A DNA stretch of 64,000 nt, taken from Saccharibacillus sacchari DSM 19268. Lineage in GTDB: Bacteria > Bacillota > Bacilli > Paenibacillales > Paenibacillaceae. The position numbers and the translations under genes were made by a program. The notes beneath the pieces are model-generated. The model saw only the letters and a program-made list of their open reading frames with translations, was not told the origin of the DNA and made no database searches. This document shows, in pieces, positions 18,263-28,548 of the stretch. Within the stretch, counting starts at the first letter, position 1. The number at the start of each line of letters is the position of its first letter. The DNA is taken from the NCBI RefSeq assembly GCF_000585395.1, contig NZ_KK073875.1:5074274-5138273 (forward strand), written 5' to 3'.

Positions 18263-20935
18263 TTACCCTTTCAGCTCGGCAATACGGGCCAGCACTTTAT
18301 CGCGCTTCTCGGAGTAGTCGGCCTGTTTGGCACGCTCTTCCTCGATCACATGTGCCGGAGCCTTCGACGTGAAGCCGGGATTCGACAGCTTTTTGTCCAC
18401 GCGCTCCACTTCCGCATTCAATGTCTTTACTTCTTTTTCAAGACGGGCGATCTCTTGGGCGATATCGATCAGTCCGGCCAACGGCAGATACAGCTCGGCT
18501 CCCGTAATCACCGATGTCACGGCTTTGTCCGGTGCTTGCAGATCCAGTCCGCTTGCATACTCGGATGTGTTACAGAAGCGACGGATATAGCCTTCGTTGG
18601 CGCTCAGGATGCTCAACATTTCCGGCGAAGTCGCTTTAACGTTCAGTTCGATCTTTTTGCTCATCGGTACGTTCACTTCAGCACGGATGTTGCGAACCGA
18701 ACGAATGATTTCCATCAACAATTCCATTTCGCGCGCGGACTCCGCATTTTCCAACGCTTCATCATAGGTCGGCCAAGCCGCCAACGTAACCGTCTCGCCT
18801 TCATGCGGCAGATGCTGCCAAATTTCTTCGGAAATGAACGGCATAAACGGATGAATCATGCGCATGGTGCGGTCGAGCACGTAAGCGAGCACGGATTGCG
18901 TTTTCGCTTTTGCCGCTGCGTCTTCTCCATACAGCGACAACTTCGCGAACTCGATGTACCAGTCGCACAGATCGTCCCAGATGAAGTTGTACAGCAAACG
19001 TCCGGTTTCGCCGAATTCGTACGAATCGATCAGACGCGTGATGTCGCGGGATGTCTCGTTCATGCGGTGCAAAATCCAGCGGTCCGCCGTCGTCAAGTCA
19101 CCCGTGATATCGATCTGGTCGTACGTAAAGCCTTCAAGGTTCATCAGCGCAAAGCGCGACGCGTTCCAGATTTTGTTCGCGAAGTTGCGGATCTGTTCGA
19201 CGCGTTCCCAACGGAAGCGCAGGTCTTGTCCAGGTGTGATGCCTGTCGACAACATGAAGCGCATCGCGTCCGCACCGTATTTCTCGATGACTTCAAGCGG
19301 ATCAACGCCGTTGCCCAGTGACTTGGACATTTTGCGCCCTTCGCTGTCGCGTACGAGACCGTGGATCAGCGTATCTTTGAACGGCATCTTGCCCGTGAAT
19401 TCGTAGCCTTGGAAGATCATGCGCGATACCCAGAACGGAATGATATCGTAGCCGGTTACGAGTACGTCAACCGGATAGTAACGCTTGAAGTCCGCGCTTT
19501 CTTCGTCCGGCCAACCCATCGTCGAGAACGGCCACAGCGCGGAACTGAACCAGGTATCGAGAACGTCGTTGTCTTGAACCAGATCGTCGCGGCCCAGCTT
19601 TTCGCGCGCTTCTTCTTCGCTCTTGGCTACGACCATCTCGCCCGTTTCTTGGGAGTACCAGGCCGGAATGCGGTGTCCCCACCACAGCTGACGGGAAATG
19701 CACCAGTCGCGGACATTTTCCATCCAGTGCAGGTAGGTGCGCTCGAAGCGGTCAGGTACGAAGTTAACGCCCGTGCCTTCTTTTTGCGCAGCGACAACCG
19801 GCTCGGCCAGCGGCTGCATTTTAACGAACCATTGCGTGGACAAATACGGCTCGACAACGGCGTCGGTACGCTCGCTATGGCCTACCTGATGCAAGTGATC
19901 TTCGATCTTGATCAGAACGCCTTGTTCTTTCAGATCGGCAACGATCTTCTTCCGGCAATCCGCGCGATCCAGGCCTTCGTACGGACCGGCTTCGCTGTTC
20001 ATGATGCCGCCTTCGTCCATTACCGTGATCTGCGGGAGATCATGACGCAAGCCGACTTCAAAGTCGTTCGGATCGTGCGCCGGCGTAATCTTAACCGCGC
20101 CGCTGCCGAAGTCTTTTTCTACGTATTCGTCGGCGATAACCGGAATTTCGCGGCCGATGATCGGCAGGACGAGCGTTTTTCCGATCATGTCCGCGTAACG
20201 CTCATCTTCCGGGTGAACGGCTACGGCGGAGTCGCCCAGCATCGTCTCCGGACGCGTGGTCGCTACCGTAATCGAACCGCTTCCGTCTTTAAGAGGATAT
20301 TGGAGGTGGTACAGATGACCTTGCGTTTCTTTGTACTCAACCTCGATATCCGACAGCGCTGTGCGGGCAGCAGGGTCCCAGTTGATGATCCGTTTGCCGC
20401 GGTAGATCAGGCCTTTATCATACAACTTAACGAAAACTTCCTTAACCGCATCGGACAGGCCTTCGTCCAATGTGAAACGTTCACGCGAGTAATCCAGCGA
20501 CAAACCGATCTTCGCCCATTGCGCTTTGATGTTGGCCGCGTACGTTTCTTTCCATTCCCAAGTCTGTTCCAGGAATTTCTCGCGACCCAGATCGTGACGG
20601 CTGATTCCTTGCTCGCGCAGCTTTTGCTCCACTTTGGCCTGCGTCGCGATACCCGCATGGTCGGAACCCGGCAGCCAGAGCGCGTCGTAGCCCTGCATGC
20701 GCTTCGCGCGAACCAGGATATCCTGAAGAGTGAAATCCAGCGCGTGACCGATATGCAGTACGCCTGTTACGTTCGGTGGCGGAATAACGATGCTGTACGG
20801 CTTCGCCTCCGGCACGCGGCCGGCTTTGAAGAAATCGTTCTCCATCCAGTACTTGTACCATTTCTGCTCCGCGGACTTCGGATCGTAAGTCGTTGGCAAT
20901 GACGTTTGATTTTCGTTGTTTTGAATATCCGACAT
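18263..20935 (-). CDS. valS: Valyl-tRNA synthetase
   Basis: Class I aminoacyl-tRNA synthetase, 890 residues. HIGH motif at 61-64 ([12 protein letters not shown]), editing (CP1) domain in the middle, KMSKSLGNG near residue 530, anticodon-binding domain, and a C-terminal coiled coil (about 815-890; [21 protein letters not shown]). GGGAGG precedes the ATG. Regulated by the valine T-box upstream. Confidence 0.97.
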   Translation of the reverse strand: MSDIQNNENQTSLPTTYDPKSAEQKWYKYWMENDFFKAGRVPEAKPYSIVIPPPNVTGVLHIGHALDFTLQDILVRAKRMQGYDALWLPGSDHAGIATQAKVEQKLREQGISRHDLGREKFLEQTWEWKETYAANIKAQWAKIGLSLDYSRERFTLDEGLSDAVKEVFVKLYDKGLIYRGKRIINWDPAARTALSDIEVEYKETQGHLYHLQYPLKDGSGSITVATTRPETMLGDSAVAVHPEDERYADMIGKTLVLPIIGREIPVIADEYVEKDFGSGAVKITPAHDPNDFEVGLRHDLPQITVMDEGGIMNSEAGPYEGLDRADCRKKIVADLKEQGVLIKIEDHLHQVGHSERTDAVVEPYLSTQWFVKMQPLAEPVVAAQKEGTGVNFVPDRFERTYLHWMENVRDWCISRQLWWGHRIPAWYSQETGEMVVAKSEEEAREKLGRDDLVQDNDVLDTWFSSALWPFSTMGWPDEESADFKRYYPVDVLVTGYDIIPFWVSRMIFQGYEFTGKMPFKDTLIHGLVRDSEGRKMSKSLGNGVDPLEVIEKYGADAMRFMLSTGITPGQDLRFRWERVEQIRNFANKIWNASRFALMNLEGFTYDQIDITGDLTTADRWILHRMNETSRDITRLIDSYEFGETGRLLYNFIWDDLCDWYIEFAKLSLYGEDAAAKAKTQSVLAYVLDRTMRMIHPFMPFISEEIWQHLPHEGETVTLAAWPTYDEALENAESAREMELLMEIIRSVRNIRAEVNVPMSKKIELNVKATSPEMLSILSANEGYIRRFCNTSEYASGLDLQAPDKAVTSVITGAELYLPLAGLIDIAQEIARLEKEVKTLNAEVERVDKKLSNPGFTSKAPAHVIEEERAKQADYSEKRDKVLARIAELKG

Positions 20936-20999
20936 CGGACAGCCCTCCCGTTATTTGGGTTTACATTCGTTTGGTTTTCGTTTGGTTATTGAAAAAAGG

Positions 21000-21345
21000 C
21001 AATAAAAAAAGCCCTTCGTCGCAAAGGACGAAAGGACTTGCTTTCGCGGTACCACCTTTGTTCCGCAGCTAAGCGTTTCCCGTAGGAAAATCGCTATCTT
21101 CTCAGATCCGATTGCTTTCCCAAAGGAAAATCGGCATCTTGACTGCGGCACTCGTACGAATAACGGCCGTAACCGGCTTTCCCTAGCTTTTCGCGATTCA
21201 TCCGGCGAAATCAGGTTCAGGAAAACGACTCCCGGGCGACTTCGACCAACATCCGTCCTACGGAATCTTCCAGCCTATGGATTCCGCTCTCTGAAGGGGC
21301 TGCTGCCTACTCTTCCCGTTCACTGTCTTTGATTTTGAAAAGTTT
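21000..21345 (-). promoter_or_regulatory. T-box riboswitch, valine (specifier GUC), upstream of valS
   Basis: On the minus strand the conserved T-box antiterminator sequence GGTGGTACCGCG is at 21045-21056. A terminator stem (GTCCTTTCGTC/GACGAAGGGC) and a T-run lie at about 21003-21038. Stem I contains AGAGAGC near its base, and the specifier loop reads GAA-GTC-GCC, with GTC (21238-21240) a valine codon. Uncharged tRNA-Val would allow read-through into valS-folC. Confidence 0.93.
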
Positions 21346-21359
21346 CATGAATATCCTTT

Positions 21360-21388
21360 ATCATACCGTGCATAGCCGCGCGCGTCAA
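21360..21388 (-). promoter_or_regulatory. Promoter of the valS T-box transcript
   Basis: Minus-strand -35 TTGACG (21383-21388), 17-bp spacer, -10 TATGAT (21360-21365), just after the stop of the pseudouridine synthase gene and before the T-box. Confidence 0.75.
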
Positions 21389-21412
21389 TGATTCCGTACG
21401 AGAGTTGCCCCG

Positions 21413-22399
21413 TTATGTTAGGCGATCCAATAGCGATTGAAGCTCTGTCGGAAGCGGGTCGGCAACCTCGATCTTTTCTCCCGTAAAAGGATGTTCGAGT
21501 TTGAGACTCTCGCCATGCAGAGCTTGACGTTGCAGCAGGTCGTCGGAACCTCCGTAAAGCGTATCGCCGATTAGCGGATATCCGGCATGAGCCATATGCA
21601 CGCGAATCTGATGCGTGCGACCTGTTTCAAGCGTTAGACGAACGAGGCTGGCCTGACCGTTACGGAGCGTCTGCACCAGCTCGACCCGGGTGAGCGCCTC
21701 CTGACCGCCGGGGGATACCCGGCGGCGGCTGTTGTGGTGACGGTCCCGACCGATCGGCGCGTCGATGACGCGCAGGTTGCGAGGGACTTTGCCTTCGGCG
21801 AGCGCGAGATAGACGCGGCCGATGGCTTTGTCGCGCATCTGCGCGTCCAGCGCCAGCCGGGCGAATTCGCCTTTGGCGTAAAGCACGGGACCGGACGTGT
21901 ATTCGTCCAGGCGGTGCACATGGTGAACGGCGCAGGCTTCGCCGTTCATTTGGTAATGCGCGGCGACGACGTTCGCCAGCGTCAGGCGCTTCGCGCCTCC
22001 GTCGGGATGAACGGGCATCCCGGCAGGCTTGTGGACGACTAAGCAGAAGTCGTCTTCGTACAACGCTTCGAGTCCGTCTTCCGTCCAGACGGGCTCGAAG
22101 CCCAGGGCTTCGTCCGGACGAAGCCGCAGCCGCGCGCGGCCGCCCCGGACCTGCACTTCGCCCGCATGCAGCAGGCGGCGGGCCAGCTTGTCCGGCACGC
22201 CGAGCGCAGCGGCGGCCAGCGCTTCGGGCGTCGGCGAGGCGGCTGCGGAAAGCGAATTATCGCTGCCGGCCTGATCTGCGGGAATAGTTTCGTCGGAATA
22301 ACCGACCGTGTCGAGATCGGGATCAGCCTTTTTTTCGGTCGGTTTTGCAGGCAAAACCGTCTCGATCCATTCGCCCCGGCGCGTCCAGGAGCGCGCCAT
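21413..22399 (-). CDS. RluA-family pseudouridine synthase
   Basis: Isomerises specific uridines in rRNA or tRNA. 328 residues. The catalytic Asp is in HRLDEYTSGPVLYAK; downstream VYLALAEGKV and ETGRTHQIRVHMAH are diagnostic. An S4-like region sits near residues 60-105. Residues 1-60 are a low-complexity, Ala/Pro-rich extension of unclear purpose. The start ATG overlaps the hemL stop by one base (TGATG). Its place at the end of the heme cluster gives no hint to its substrate. Confidence 0.88.
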   Translation of the reverse strand: MARSWTRRGEWIETVLPAKPTEKKADPDLDTVGYSDETIPADQAGSDNSLSAAASPTPEALAAAALGVPDKLARRLLHAGEVQVRGGRARLRLRPDEALGFEPVWTEDGLEALYEDDFCLVVHKPAGMPVHPDGGAKRLTLANVVAAHYQMNGEACAVHHVHRLDEYTSGPVLYAKGEFARLALDAQMRDKAIGRVYLALAEGKVPRNLRVIDAPIGRDRHHNSRRRVSPGGQEALTRVELVQTLRNGQASLVRLTLETGRTHQIRVHMAHAGYPLIGDTLYGGSDDLLQRQALHGESLKLEHPFTGEKIEVADPLPTELQSLLDRLT

Positions 22400-23700
22400 C
22401 AGAGCGACAGCAGCGCGCTGCGGTGCGCTTCGATCGTAGCGTCGATATCGGCGTCGCTATGCACGCCGGATACGAACATGCCTTCGAACTGCGACGGCGC
22501 GACGCTGACGCCGCGATCGATCATCGCCGCGAAATAGCGACGGAACAAATTCAAATCGCTGGCTTTTGCCGTATCGTAGTCCACGACCGGACCTTCGGTG
22601 AAGAACGGGCAAACCATCGAACCTACGCGGTTAATCGTAACCGGAATCCCGACTTCTTTCGCATTTTTTTCGAATCCGGCCTGTAATCTCGCACCCGCTT
22701 CTTCCAAACGGTCATAGACCGCCGGAGTCAGCAGCTTCAACGTCGTGTAACCCGCAGCCATCGCCAAAGGATTACCGCTTAATGTACCCGCTTGATAAAT
22801 CGGCCCGCTCGGCGCGATCTGCTCCATGATCTCGCGTTTGCCGCCGTAAGCGCCGACAGGCAGACCGCCGCCGATCACTTTGCCGAAGCAGGTCAGATCA
22901 GGCTTCACGCCGAAGCAGCTTTGCGCGGAACCGATGTGTACGCGGAACCCCGTCATGACTTCGTCGAAGATCAGCAGGCTTCCGTGACGTTCCGTCACTT
23001 CGCGCAATCCTTCAAGGAATCCGGCTTTCGGAGGCACAACGCCCATATTGCCTGCGATCGGTTCAACGATGATGCAAGCGATCTGCTCGCCGAATTTTTC
23101 AAAAGCAAGCTTAACCGAATCCAGATCGTTGTAAGGTACCGTAATCGTGTTGGAGGCTACCGATTCCGGTACGCCCGGGCTATCCGGCAGACCTAATGTT
23201 GCTACGCCCGATCCCGCTTTGATGAGCAGGCTGTCGCTGTGCCCGTGATAAGAGCCTTCGAATTTCAAGATTTTATCGCGCTTGGTCACGCCGCGCGCCA
23301 ATCGGATCGCGCTAAGCGTTGCTTCTGTACCCGAATTGACCATACGGACAATCTCAACTGAAGGCACACGCTCCACGACCAATTTCGCCATCTCGGTTTC
23401 CAACAGCGTAGGCGCGCCGAAGCTCGTCCCTTTTGCCGCCGTCTCTTGCAAAACACGGACGACTTCGGGATGGGCATGGCCCATAATCAGCGGTCCCCAA
23501 GATCCGACATAGTCGATAAAGACATTACCATCGATATCGTACACGCGTGAGCCTTCACCGCGTTCGATATAAACCGGCGTCAGACCAACCGACTTAAACG
23601 CCCGAACCGGGCTATTCACGCCGCCGGGGATATACTGTTTAGCTTCTTCGAAAGCCGCGCTCGATTTCGTATCGATGCGTTTGGATACGGATTCGCTCAT
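22399..23700 (-). CDS. hemL: Glutamate-1-semialdehyde 2,1-aminomutase
   Basis: PLP enzyme producing 5-aminolevulinate from the HemA product. 433 residues. PLP-lysine in [16 protein letters not shown], substrate region [25 protein letters not shown], and [14 protein letters not shown] precedes ATG 23700. Separated from hemB by a 450-bp repeat-containing gap, so it probably has its own promoter. Confidence 0.96.
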   Translation of the reverse strand: MSESVSKRIDTKSSAAFEEAKQYIPGGVNSPVRAFKSVGLTPVYIERGEGSRVYDIDGNVFIDYVGSWGPLIMGHAHPEVVRVLQETAAKGTSFGAPTLLETEMAKLVVERVPSVEIVRMVNSGTEATLSAIRLARGVTKRDKILKFEGSYHGHSDSLLIKAGSGVATLGLPDSPGVPESVASNTITVPYNDLDSVKLAFEKFGEQIACIIVEPIAGNMGVVPPKAGFLEGLREVTERHGSLLIFDEVMTGFRVHIGSAQSCFGVKPDLTCFGKVIGGGLPVGAYGGKREIMEQIAPSGPIYQAGTLSGNPLAMAAGYTTLKLLTPAVYDRLEEAGARLQAGFEKNAKEVGIPVTINRVGSMVCPFFTEGPVVDYDTAKASDLNLFRRYFAAMIDRGVSVAPSQFEGMFVSGVHSDADIDATIEAHRSALLSL

Positions 23701-24150
23701 AGGATCACTCCTTCAAAAATTGTGTGCAAAAAGTCAAAAAAATCGATGCGCTAACCCACTTTTTTGTGCGAATACTGACGGTTTGTAAACATTTCGAACA
23801 AATTCCCAACGAAAAAGCGAAAAGATCGCCAAAATGTTGACTTTCCATCAGCATTTGCGAAAAAAACGGGATTAAACTACAAAAATGTGCACAAAAGGTC
23901 AACAATCCAAAATCGGCATAATGACCGTGATAAATTTGTAGTTGGAAGCGGCGAAATTCCAGTTCGATTCGCACGCAAGCCAACTATCGCACGCGGTCAA
24001 GGTACCTGTACCATGACCGTACTGAACCTGTGGTTTGAGGCGGCGAATCCTTCTTGGAGCGTGAAGGATTCGATTCGCACGCAAGCCAAACATCGCACGC
24101 GGTCAAGATACTAGCAGCTTGCGATTTTGCTTATCAGGTTGCTTCGCGGC
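23701..24150. other. 450-bp gap between hemB and hemL: promoter region and repeats
   Basis: No convincing gene. On the minus strand TTGACC (23897-23902), a 17-bp spacer and TAGTTT form a candidate hemL promoter. A similar 23-bp AT-rich block including TTGAC occurs at 23714-23736 and 23880-23902. The part next to hemB holds the 43-bp direct repeat listed separately. Confidence 0.5.
23963..24111. repeat. Two direct copies of a 43-bp repeat
   Basis: Copies at 23963-24005 and 24069-24111 differ at 3 of 43 positions. Each contains TCGCACGC twice, giving four copies in total. Between them a GAATCCTT/AAGGATTC hairpin spans 24045-24069. Related flanks (GGCGGCGAA) precede both copies, so the underlying unit is about 106 bp. 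Confidence 0.85.
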
Positions 24151-25158
24151 TTAATTGCGGTCTTCGCGGATCCAACGGGCTGCATCTTTGGAGTGGTAGG
24201 TGATGATGATATCGGCTCCTGCGCGCTTCAAACCGGTCAACAGTTCCATCACGATTCCTTTTTCGTTGATCCAGCCGTTTCCTGCCGCCGCTTTGACCAT
24301 CGCGTACTCGCCGCTGACATTGTAAGCCACGAGCGGAAGGTCGAATTCGTTTTTGATCGTGCGGATGATATCCATGTAAGCCATGGCCGGTTTGACCATC
24401 AACATGTCTGCGCCTTCCAGCACGTCGCTTTCCGCTTCGCGGATCGCTTCCAGCGCGTTGGCCGGGTCCATCTGGTACGTTTTGCGGTCGCCGAATTGCG
24501 GCGCCGAGTCGGCGGCTTCGCGGAACGGTCCGTAGAAAGCCGATGCGTATTTGACGGAATACGCCATGATCGGGATTTGGTCGTAACCCGCAGCATCCAG
24601 TCCTTCGCGGATCGCTTGCACGTAGCCGTCCATCATGTTCGAAGGCGCGATGATATCGGCTCCCGCTTCGGCTTGCGATACGGCGGTCTGTACAAGCAAT
24701 CCCAGCGATTCGTCGTTCAACACGTCGCCGTGGATATGGCCGTCGCGTTCGAAGGTATGCACCATGCCGCAGTGGCCGTGATCGGTGAACTCGCACAGGC
24801 AAGTATCCGCGACAACGAGCAGATCGGGATACCAAGCTTTGATTTGGCGCGTCGCCTGCTGCACGATTCCGTCTTGTGCATAAGCTCCGGTACCGACACT
24901 GTCTTTGGTTTCGGGAATACCGAACAAGATGACGGCTTTGATCCCCAAATCGACGATTTCGTCCACTTCGGCTTTCATCATGTCGAGAGAAAAATTGTAA
25001 ACGCCCGGCATTGAGCTGATTTCGTTCTTCACGCCTTCACCGTACGTAACGAAGATCGGCATGATAAAGTCGTCCGCGCTGATCGCGGTCTCGCGTACCA
25101 TGCTGCGAAGCGCCGCGCTGCGACGCAAACGACGGTGTCTAACAGTTGGAAATGCCAT
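24151..25158 (-). CDS. hemB: Delta-aminolevulinic acid dehydratase (porphobilinogen synthase)
   Basis: Condenses two aminolevulinates to porphobilinogen. 335 residues from ATG 25158 (AAGGAG upstream; an in-frame ATG 37 codons earlier is rejected). Metal-site segment [14 protein letters not shown], active-site lysines in [18 protein letters not shown] and [12 protein letters not shown]. Confidence 0.96.
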   Translation of the reverse strand: MAFPTVRHRRLRRSAALRSMVRETAISADDFIMPIFVTYGEGVKNEISSMPGVYNFSLDMMKAEVDEIVDLGIKAVILFGIPETKDSVGTGAYAQDGIVQQATRQIKAWYPDLLVVADTCLCEFTDHGHCGMVHTFERDGHIHGDVLNDESLGLLVQTAVSQAEAGADIIAPSNMMDGYVQAIREGLDAAGYDQIPIMAYSVKYASAFYGPFREAADSAPQFGDRKTYQMDPANALEAIREAESDVLEGADMLMVKPAMAYMDIIRTIKNEFDLPLVAYNVSGEYAMVKAAAGNGWINEKGIVMELLTGLKRAGADIIITYHSKDAARWIREDRN

Positions 25159-25295
25159 AATAACAGGACTCCTTTTTTTAAAAAATGAATGTAAATGTTC
25201 GCCCGAACAGAAATCCGGCCGGGTCCTTCGGGTTTCAGGCGAAGGGTTCCGGCCGTTTCGTGCATTCAAGGTCGATGTTTAGGTGAATTTCAAAC

Positions 25296-25330
25296 GAGCA
25301 TAATCTTACTTTTATCGTTAATAAGGGACT
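25296..25330. repeat. 35-bp intergenic motif shared with the tig upstream region
   Basis: Matches 39808-39842 at 28 of 35 positions, with the core CTTACTTTTA almost unchanged. Both copies lie upstream of a minus-strand gene (hemB here, tig there), in the same orientation. Confidence 0.5.
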
Positions 25331-25358
25331 CGCTGCGTGCACAAATCCGCTCTTCAAG

Positions 25359-26951
25359 TTACATACCCGTTTCTTTCCCGTCTGCCGAGACTTTCCACGC
25401 GCAAAGTGCCTCCAACAGCCCCTCAATCGTCGCTTCTTTTGCCAACAAATCCACGCGCAGACCCAGTTCTTCGGCCGTTTTGGCCGTTTGCGGACCGATG
25501 CAGGCCAGTGTCGACGCGTTCAGCAGCTCTACGGCATTTTCTTGTCCCATGCGTTTCAATACGGCCACCAAATTGCGAACGGTTGACGAGCTGGTAAACG
25601 TAATCGCATGCACTTTGCCGTCTTGCAGCAGGTCCAGCAGTTCCTCGTCGTCTTCGCCGGTCAACACCGTCTCGTACGTATCGAGCTCCGTCACTTCAAG
25701 GCCGCGTTCGCTCAGCGCCTGCGGCAACCAGGAACGCGCCAAGTCTCCGCGAGGCAGCAGCACGTGTTGACCGGCAAGCAGCTTCTCTCCGTAGGCCTCA
25801 AGCATGCCCTCTGCATCAAACGTAACGGGCGGCGCTTCGCTGCGAATGCCGCGTATTCGCAGCGCTTCGATGGTAGCCGGCCCCACTGCCGCGATACGCG
25901 CACGGTATAGCGCACGAATATCCAGTCCCTGCTCGTCCAGATGGCGGAAGAAATATTCAACGCCGTTGACGCTGGTGAAAAATACCCAGTCATAACGCTC
26001 GATCCCCGCAAAAGCTTTACGGATCGGCTGGAGCTTGTCTTCGCCTTCCGGCATAACGGTCTCGATAACCGGGAACTCATACGGCTCGCCGCCAAGTTCC
26101 TCGATCCGGTCGACCAATTCGCTTGCCTGACTGCGCGAACGCGTTACGAGTATGCGGCGTCCGAACAAGGGCATCTGCTCCGCCCAATGCAGGCGTTCGC
26201 GTTGACTGACGACGTCGCCCACTACAATAACGGCCGGCGGCTTAAAGTCGCGCGCCGCCACCTTCTCCGCGATATCCTCCAACGTGCCGACCAGCGTCTC
26301 CTGCTCCGCGCGGGTGCCCCAACGGACTAGGGCTACTGGCGTCGATGCCGGCCGTCCATGTTTAAGCAGCTGAGCGGTAATATGCCCGATCTGCGCAACG
26401 CCCATCATGAACACGAGCGTGCCGGTCGCGTTGGTCACTTTGTCCCATTTGATCATTTTGTCCAGCTTTTCCGGATTTTCATGTCCGGTTACGACGGAAA
26501 AAGACGAAGCCAGATTACGATGCGTGACCGGAATGCCCGCATACGCCGGAACGGCGATCGAAGAAGTAATCCCCGGTACGATCTCGTAGCCGATGCCGTG
26601 TTGACGAAGCTCTTCCGCTTCTTCCCCCACCCGACCGAACACGGTCGGATCACCGCCTTTAAGACGCACGACCACATGTCCTTCCAGCGCCAATTCGACC
26701 AGAAGTTTGTTGATGTCTTCTTGCTTCATCGTATGACGTTCGGTGCGTTTGCCTACGTAAATTTTACGCGCGCCCGGCTTCATTTGACGCAGCAGCCTCG
26801 GACTTGCCAAGCGGTCGTATACGACCACATCGGCTTTTTTGATGCACTCCAGCCCTTTTATCGTAATCAGCTTGGCATCGCCCGGACCCGCTCCGACCAG
26901 ATAGACTTTCCCGACGCGTTTAGGCTCGTTTCCCATCGATTCTGTTCCCAT
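25359..26951 (-). CDS. cobA-hemD: Fused uroporphyrinogen-III methyltransferase / uroporphyrinogen-III synthase
   Basis: 530 residues with two enzymes in tandem. Residues about 12-255 are the SAM-dependent methyltransferase CobA/SUMT (VYLVGAGPGDAKLIT, VVRLKGGDPTVFGR, VPGITSSIAVPAYAG, TLVFMMGVA). Residues about 270-525 are HemD (ILVTRSRSQASELV, FTSVNGVEYFF, AFTSSSTVRNL-type end). HemD closes uroporphyrinogen III; CobA diverts it to precorrin-2 for siroheme. AGGGG 7 bases before ATG 26951 fixes the start. hemC ends 4 bp upstream. Confidence 0.94.
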   Translation of the reverse strand: MGTESMGNEPKRVGKVYLVGAGPGDAKLITIKGLECIKKADVVVYDRLASPRLLRQMKPGARKIYVGKRTERHTMKQEDINKLLVELALEGHVVVRLKGGDPTVFGRVGEEAEELRQHGIGYEIVPGITSSIAVPAYAGIPVTHRNLASSFSVVTGHENPEKLDKMIKWDKVTNATGTLVFMMGVAQIGHITAQLLKHGRPASTPVALVRWGTRAEQETLVGTLEDIAEKVAARDFKPPAVIVVGDVVSQRERLHWAEQMPLFGRRILVTRSRSQASELVDRIEELGGEPYEFPVIETVMPEGEDKLQPIRKAFAGIERYDWVFFTSVNGVEYFFRHLDEQGLDIRALYRARIAAVGPATIEALRIRGIRSEAPPVTFDAEGMLEAYGEKLLAGQHVLLPRGDLARSWLPQALSERGLEVTELDTYETVLTGEDDEELLDLLQDGKVHAITFTSSSTVRNLVAVLKRMGQENAVELLNASTLACIGPQTAKTAEELGLRVDLLAKEATIEGLLEALCAWKVSADGKETGM

Positions 26952-26955
26952 GCGT

Positions 26956-27888
26956 TCAGCCCCTTGCCTGTTCGAGAATCTCGTCCGCGCCTCTGTCTGC
27001 CAGCAAGCGGGCAACTTCTCGCCCCAATGCTTCCGGATCCGTTCCGGTCGCGGATTCTTTGAGCAGCAGACTTCCGTCCGGCTTACCGACCAGTCCGGTC
27101 AGATGGACGGTTTTGCCGTCTTCATCCAATACCGCATAGGCACCGATCGGTACTTGGCAGCCTCCGTTGAGCGAAGCAAGCAGCGAACGCTCCGCCGCCA
27201 CCGTACGCGCGGTGTCGCCGTCCTGATAACGACCCAGCAGCTCCAGCAGCTCGGCGTCGTCTTCGCGGCATTGGATGCCTAACGCCCCTTGTCCGACCGC
27301 AGGCAAACAAATCTCTACGGGAAGGTACGAGGTAATCCGGTCTTCCCAGCCCATGCGCTTGAGCCCCGCAGCCGCCAGCAGAATCGCGTCGAACCCTTCC
27401 GTTTCCAGCTTGCGCAGACGCGAATCGATATTGCCCCGAATCCATTCCAATTTCAGGTCAGGCCGATACGCCAGCAATTGACTGGAACGGCGCAGACTGC
27501 TGGTTCCGACCTTCGCTCCATGCGGCAGACCGTCCAGATCGACGCCCTCCCGGGAGATTAGGCAATCGCGAGGGTCCTGACGAAGCGGCACGGCCCCGTT
27601 AACCAGTCCATCAGGTAGCAACGCAGGCATGTCCTTCATGCTATGTACCGCCATATCAATCTCGCCGTTCAACAGCGCTTGCTCGATTTCCTTCACGAAC
27701 AACCCTTTTCCGCCGACTTTCGACAGGGTAACATCCAGAATCTGATCGCCTTTGGTCACGATTTTCTTCACTTCGAAACAAACCTCGAGGCGCAGCTCGG
27801 CCGCCAGCTTTTCCAGCGCGTCGATCACCTGGTTCGTCTGCGTCACAGCCAGTGCGCTTTGTCTTGATCCGACTACAATTGTACGCAT
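26956..27888 (-). CDS. hemC: Hydroxymethylbilane synthase (porphobilinogen deaminase)
   Basis: Joins four porphobilinogens into hydroxymethylbilane. 310 residues. The cofactor-attachment cysteine is in [13 protein letters not shown]-terminal [13 protein letters not shown] and [13 protein letters not shown] are typical. GAGGAA precedes ATG 27888. Feeds the HemD half of the next gene. Confidence 0.96.
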   Translation of the reverse strand: MRTIVVGSRQSALAVTQTNQVIDALEKLAAELRLEVCFEVKKIVTKGDQILDVTLSKVGGKGLFVKEIEQALLNGEIDMAVHSMKDMPALLPDGLVNGAVPLRQDPRDCLISREGVDLDGLPHGAKVGTSSLRRSSQLLAYRPDLKLEWIRGNIDSRLRKLETEGFDAILLAAAGLKRMGWEDRITSYLPVEICLPAVGQGALGIQCREDDAELLELLGRYQDGDTARTVAAERSLLASLNGGCQVPIGAYAVLDEDGKTVHLTGLVGKPDGSLLLKESATGTDPEALGREVARLLADRGADEILEQARG

Positions 27889-27893
27889 TCCCG

Positions 27894-28541
27894 TTATTCC
27901 TCCCGCTCTGTCTCAATCCATTCGGCCATTTGCGACTCGCTCCACGGCACGAATGTTTCTTGTCTGATATGGTCCAGTATATCCGTTTCCGTTAACTTTC
28001 GCATTAGGCGATGCCGAATCTCCGGCTCGCCGACACTCGCTCTGATCTTCTGCCGCATCACGTAAAGAAACTCGGCGTACGTTTCGTATTCACGGCCGAA
28101 ACGTTCGTCGAGTTCCCGAATCAGCGCGGACGCCGCGGACGGTCCGGCCCCCGACGTCGAAGCCGTCACGACCAACCTGCCGCGCCGCAATACGGCCGGA
28201 TGAATAAAATTGCCTGCCTGAGCGCGGCTGGCGACGTTGACGAGCGCTCCGCTGCGGCGTGCCGCTTCCGCGATCCGCTCGTTCAACGCCTCGTCGCCGC
28301 TGGCCGCGTACACGATCCTGTAGTTCTCGGCGTCTTCCATCCGGGCTTCTCGCGCGATCCGCTCGAGCTGCCCGGATTGCTCCAACGTCCGGATCTCATC
28401 GCCGATCTCCGGACTGATTACCGTCAGCTTAGCCCCTGCCGCAAGCAGCTGGTTGGCTTTGCGTCCTGCGATTTTCCCGCCGCCAACAAGCAGAACATGC
28501 ATGCCGCGCAGGTCCATCATGATCGGCATATACTCCGTCAT
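27894..28541 (-). CDS. sirC: Precorrin-2 dehydrogenase (SirC/YlnF type)
   Basis: NAD-dependent oxidation of precorrin-2 to sirohydrochlorin, completing with CobA the siroheme route; some relatives also chelate iron. 215 residues with Rossmann motif [36 protein letters not shown], and [23 protein letters not shown]. It lies between hemX and hemC, a common place in Firmicutes. Confidence 0.9.
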   Translation of the reverse strand: MTEYMPIMMDLRGMHVLLVGGGKIAGRKANQLLAAGAKLTVISPEIGDEIRTLEQSGQLERIAREARMEDAENYRIVYAASGDEALNERIAEAARRSGALVNVASRAQAGNFIHPAVLRRGRLVVTASTSGAGPSAASALIRELDERFGREYETYAEFLYVMRQKIRASVGEPEIRHRLMRKLTETDILDHIRQETFVPWSESQMAEWIETEREE

Positions 28542-28548
28542 TACCCGC

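Noticed and set aside
19361-20902. 513-codon plus-strand ORF
   Set aside because: Antisense shadow of valS; Arg/Phe/Val-rich, no ribosome-binding site.
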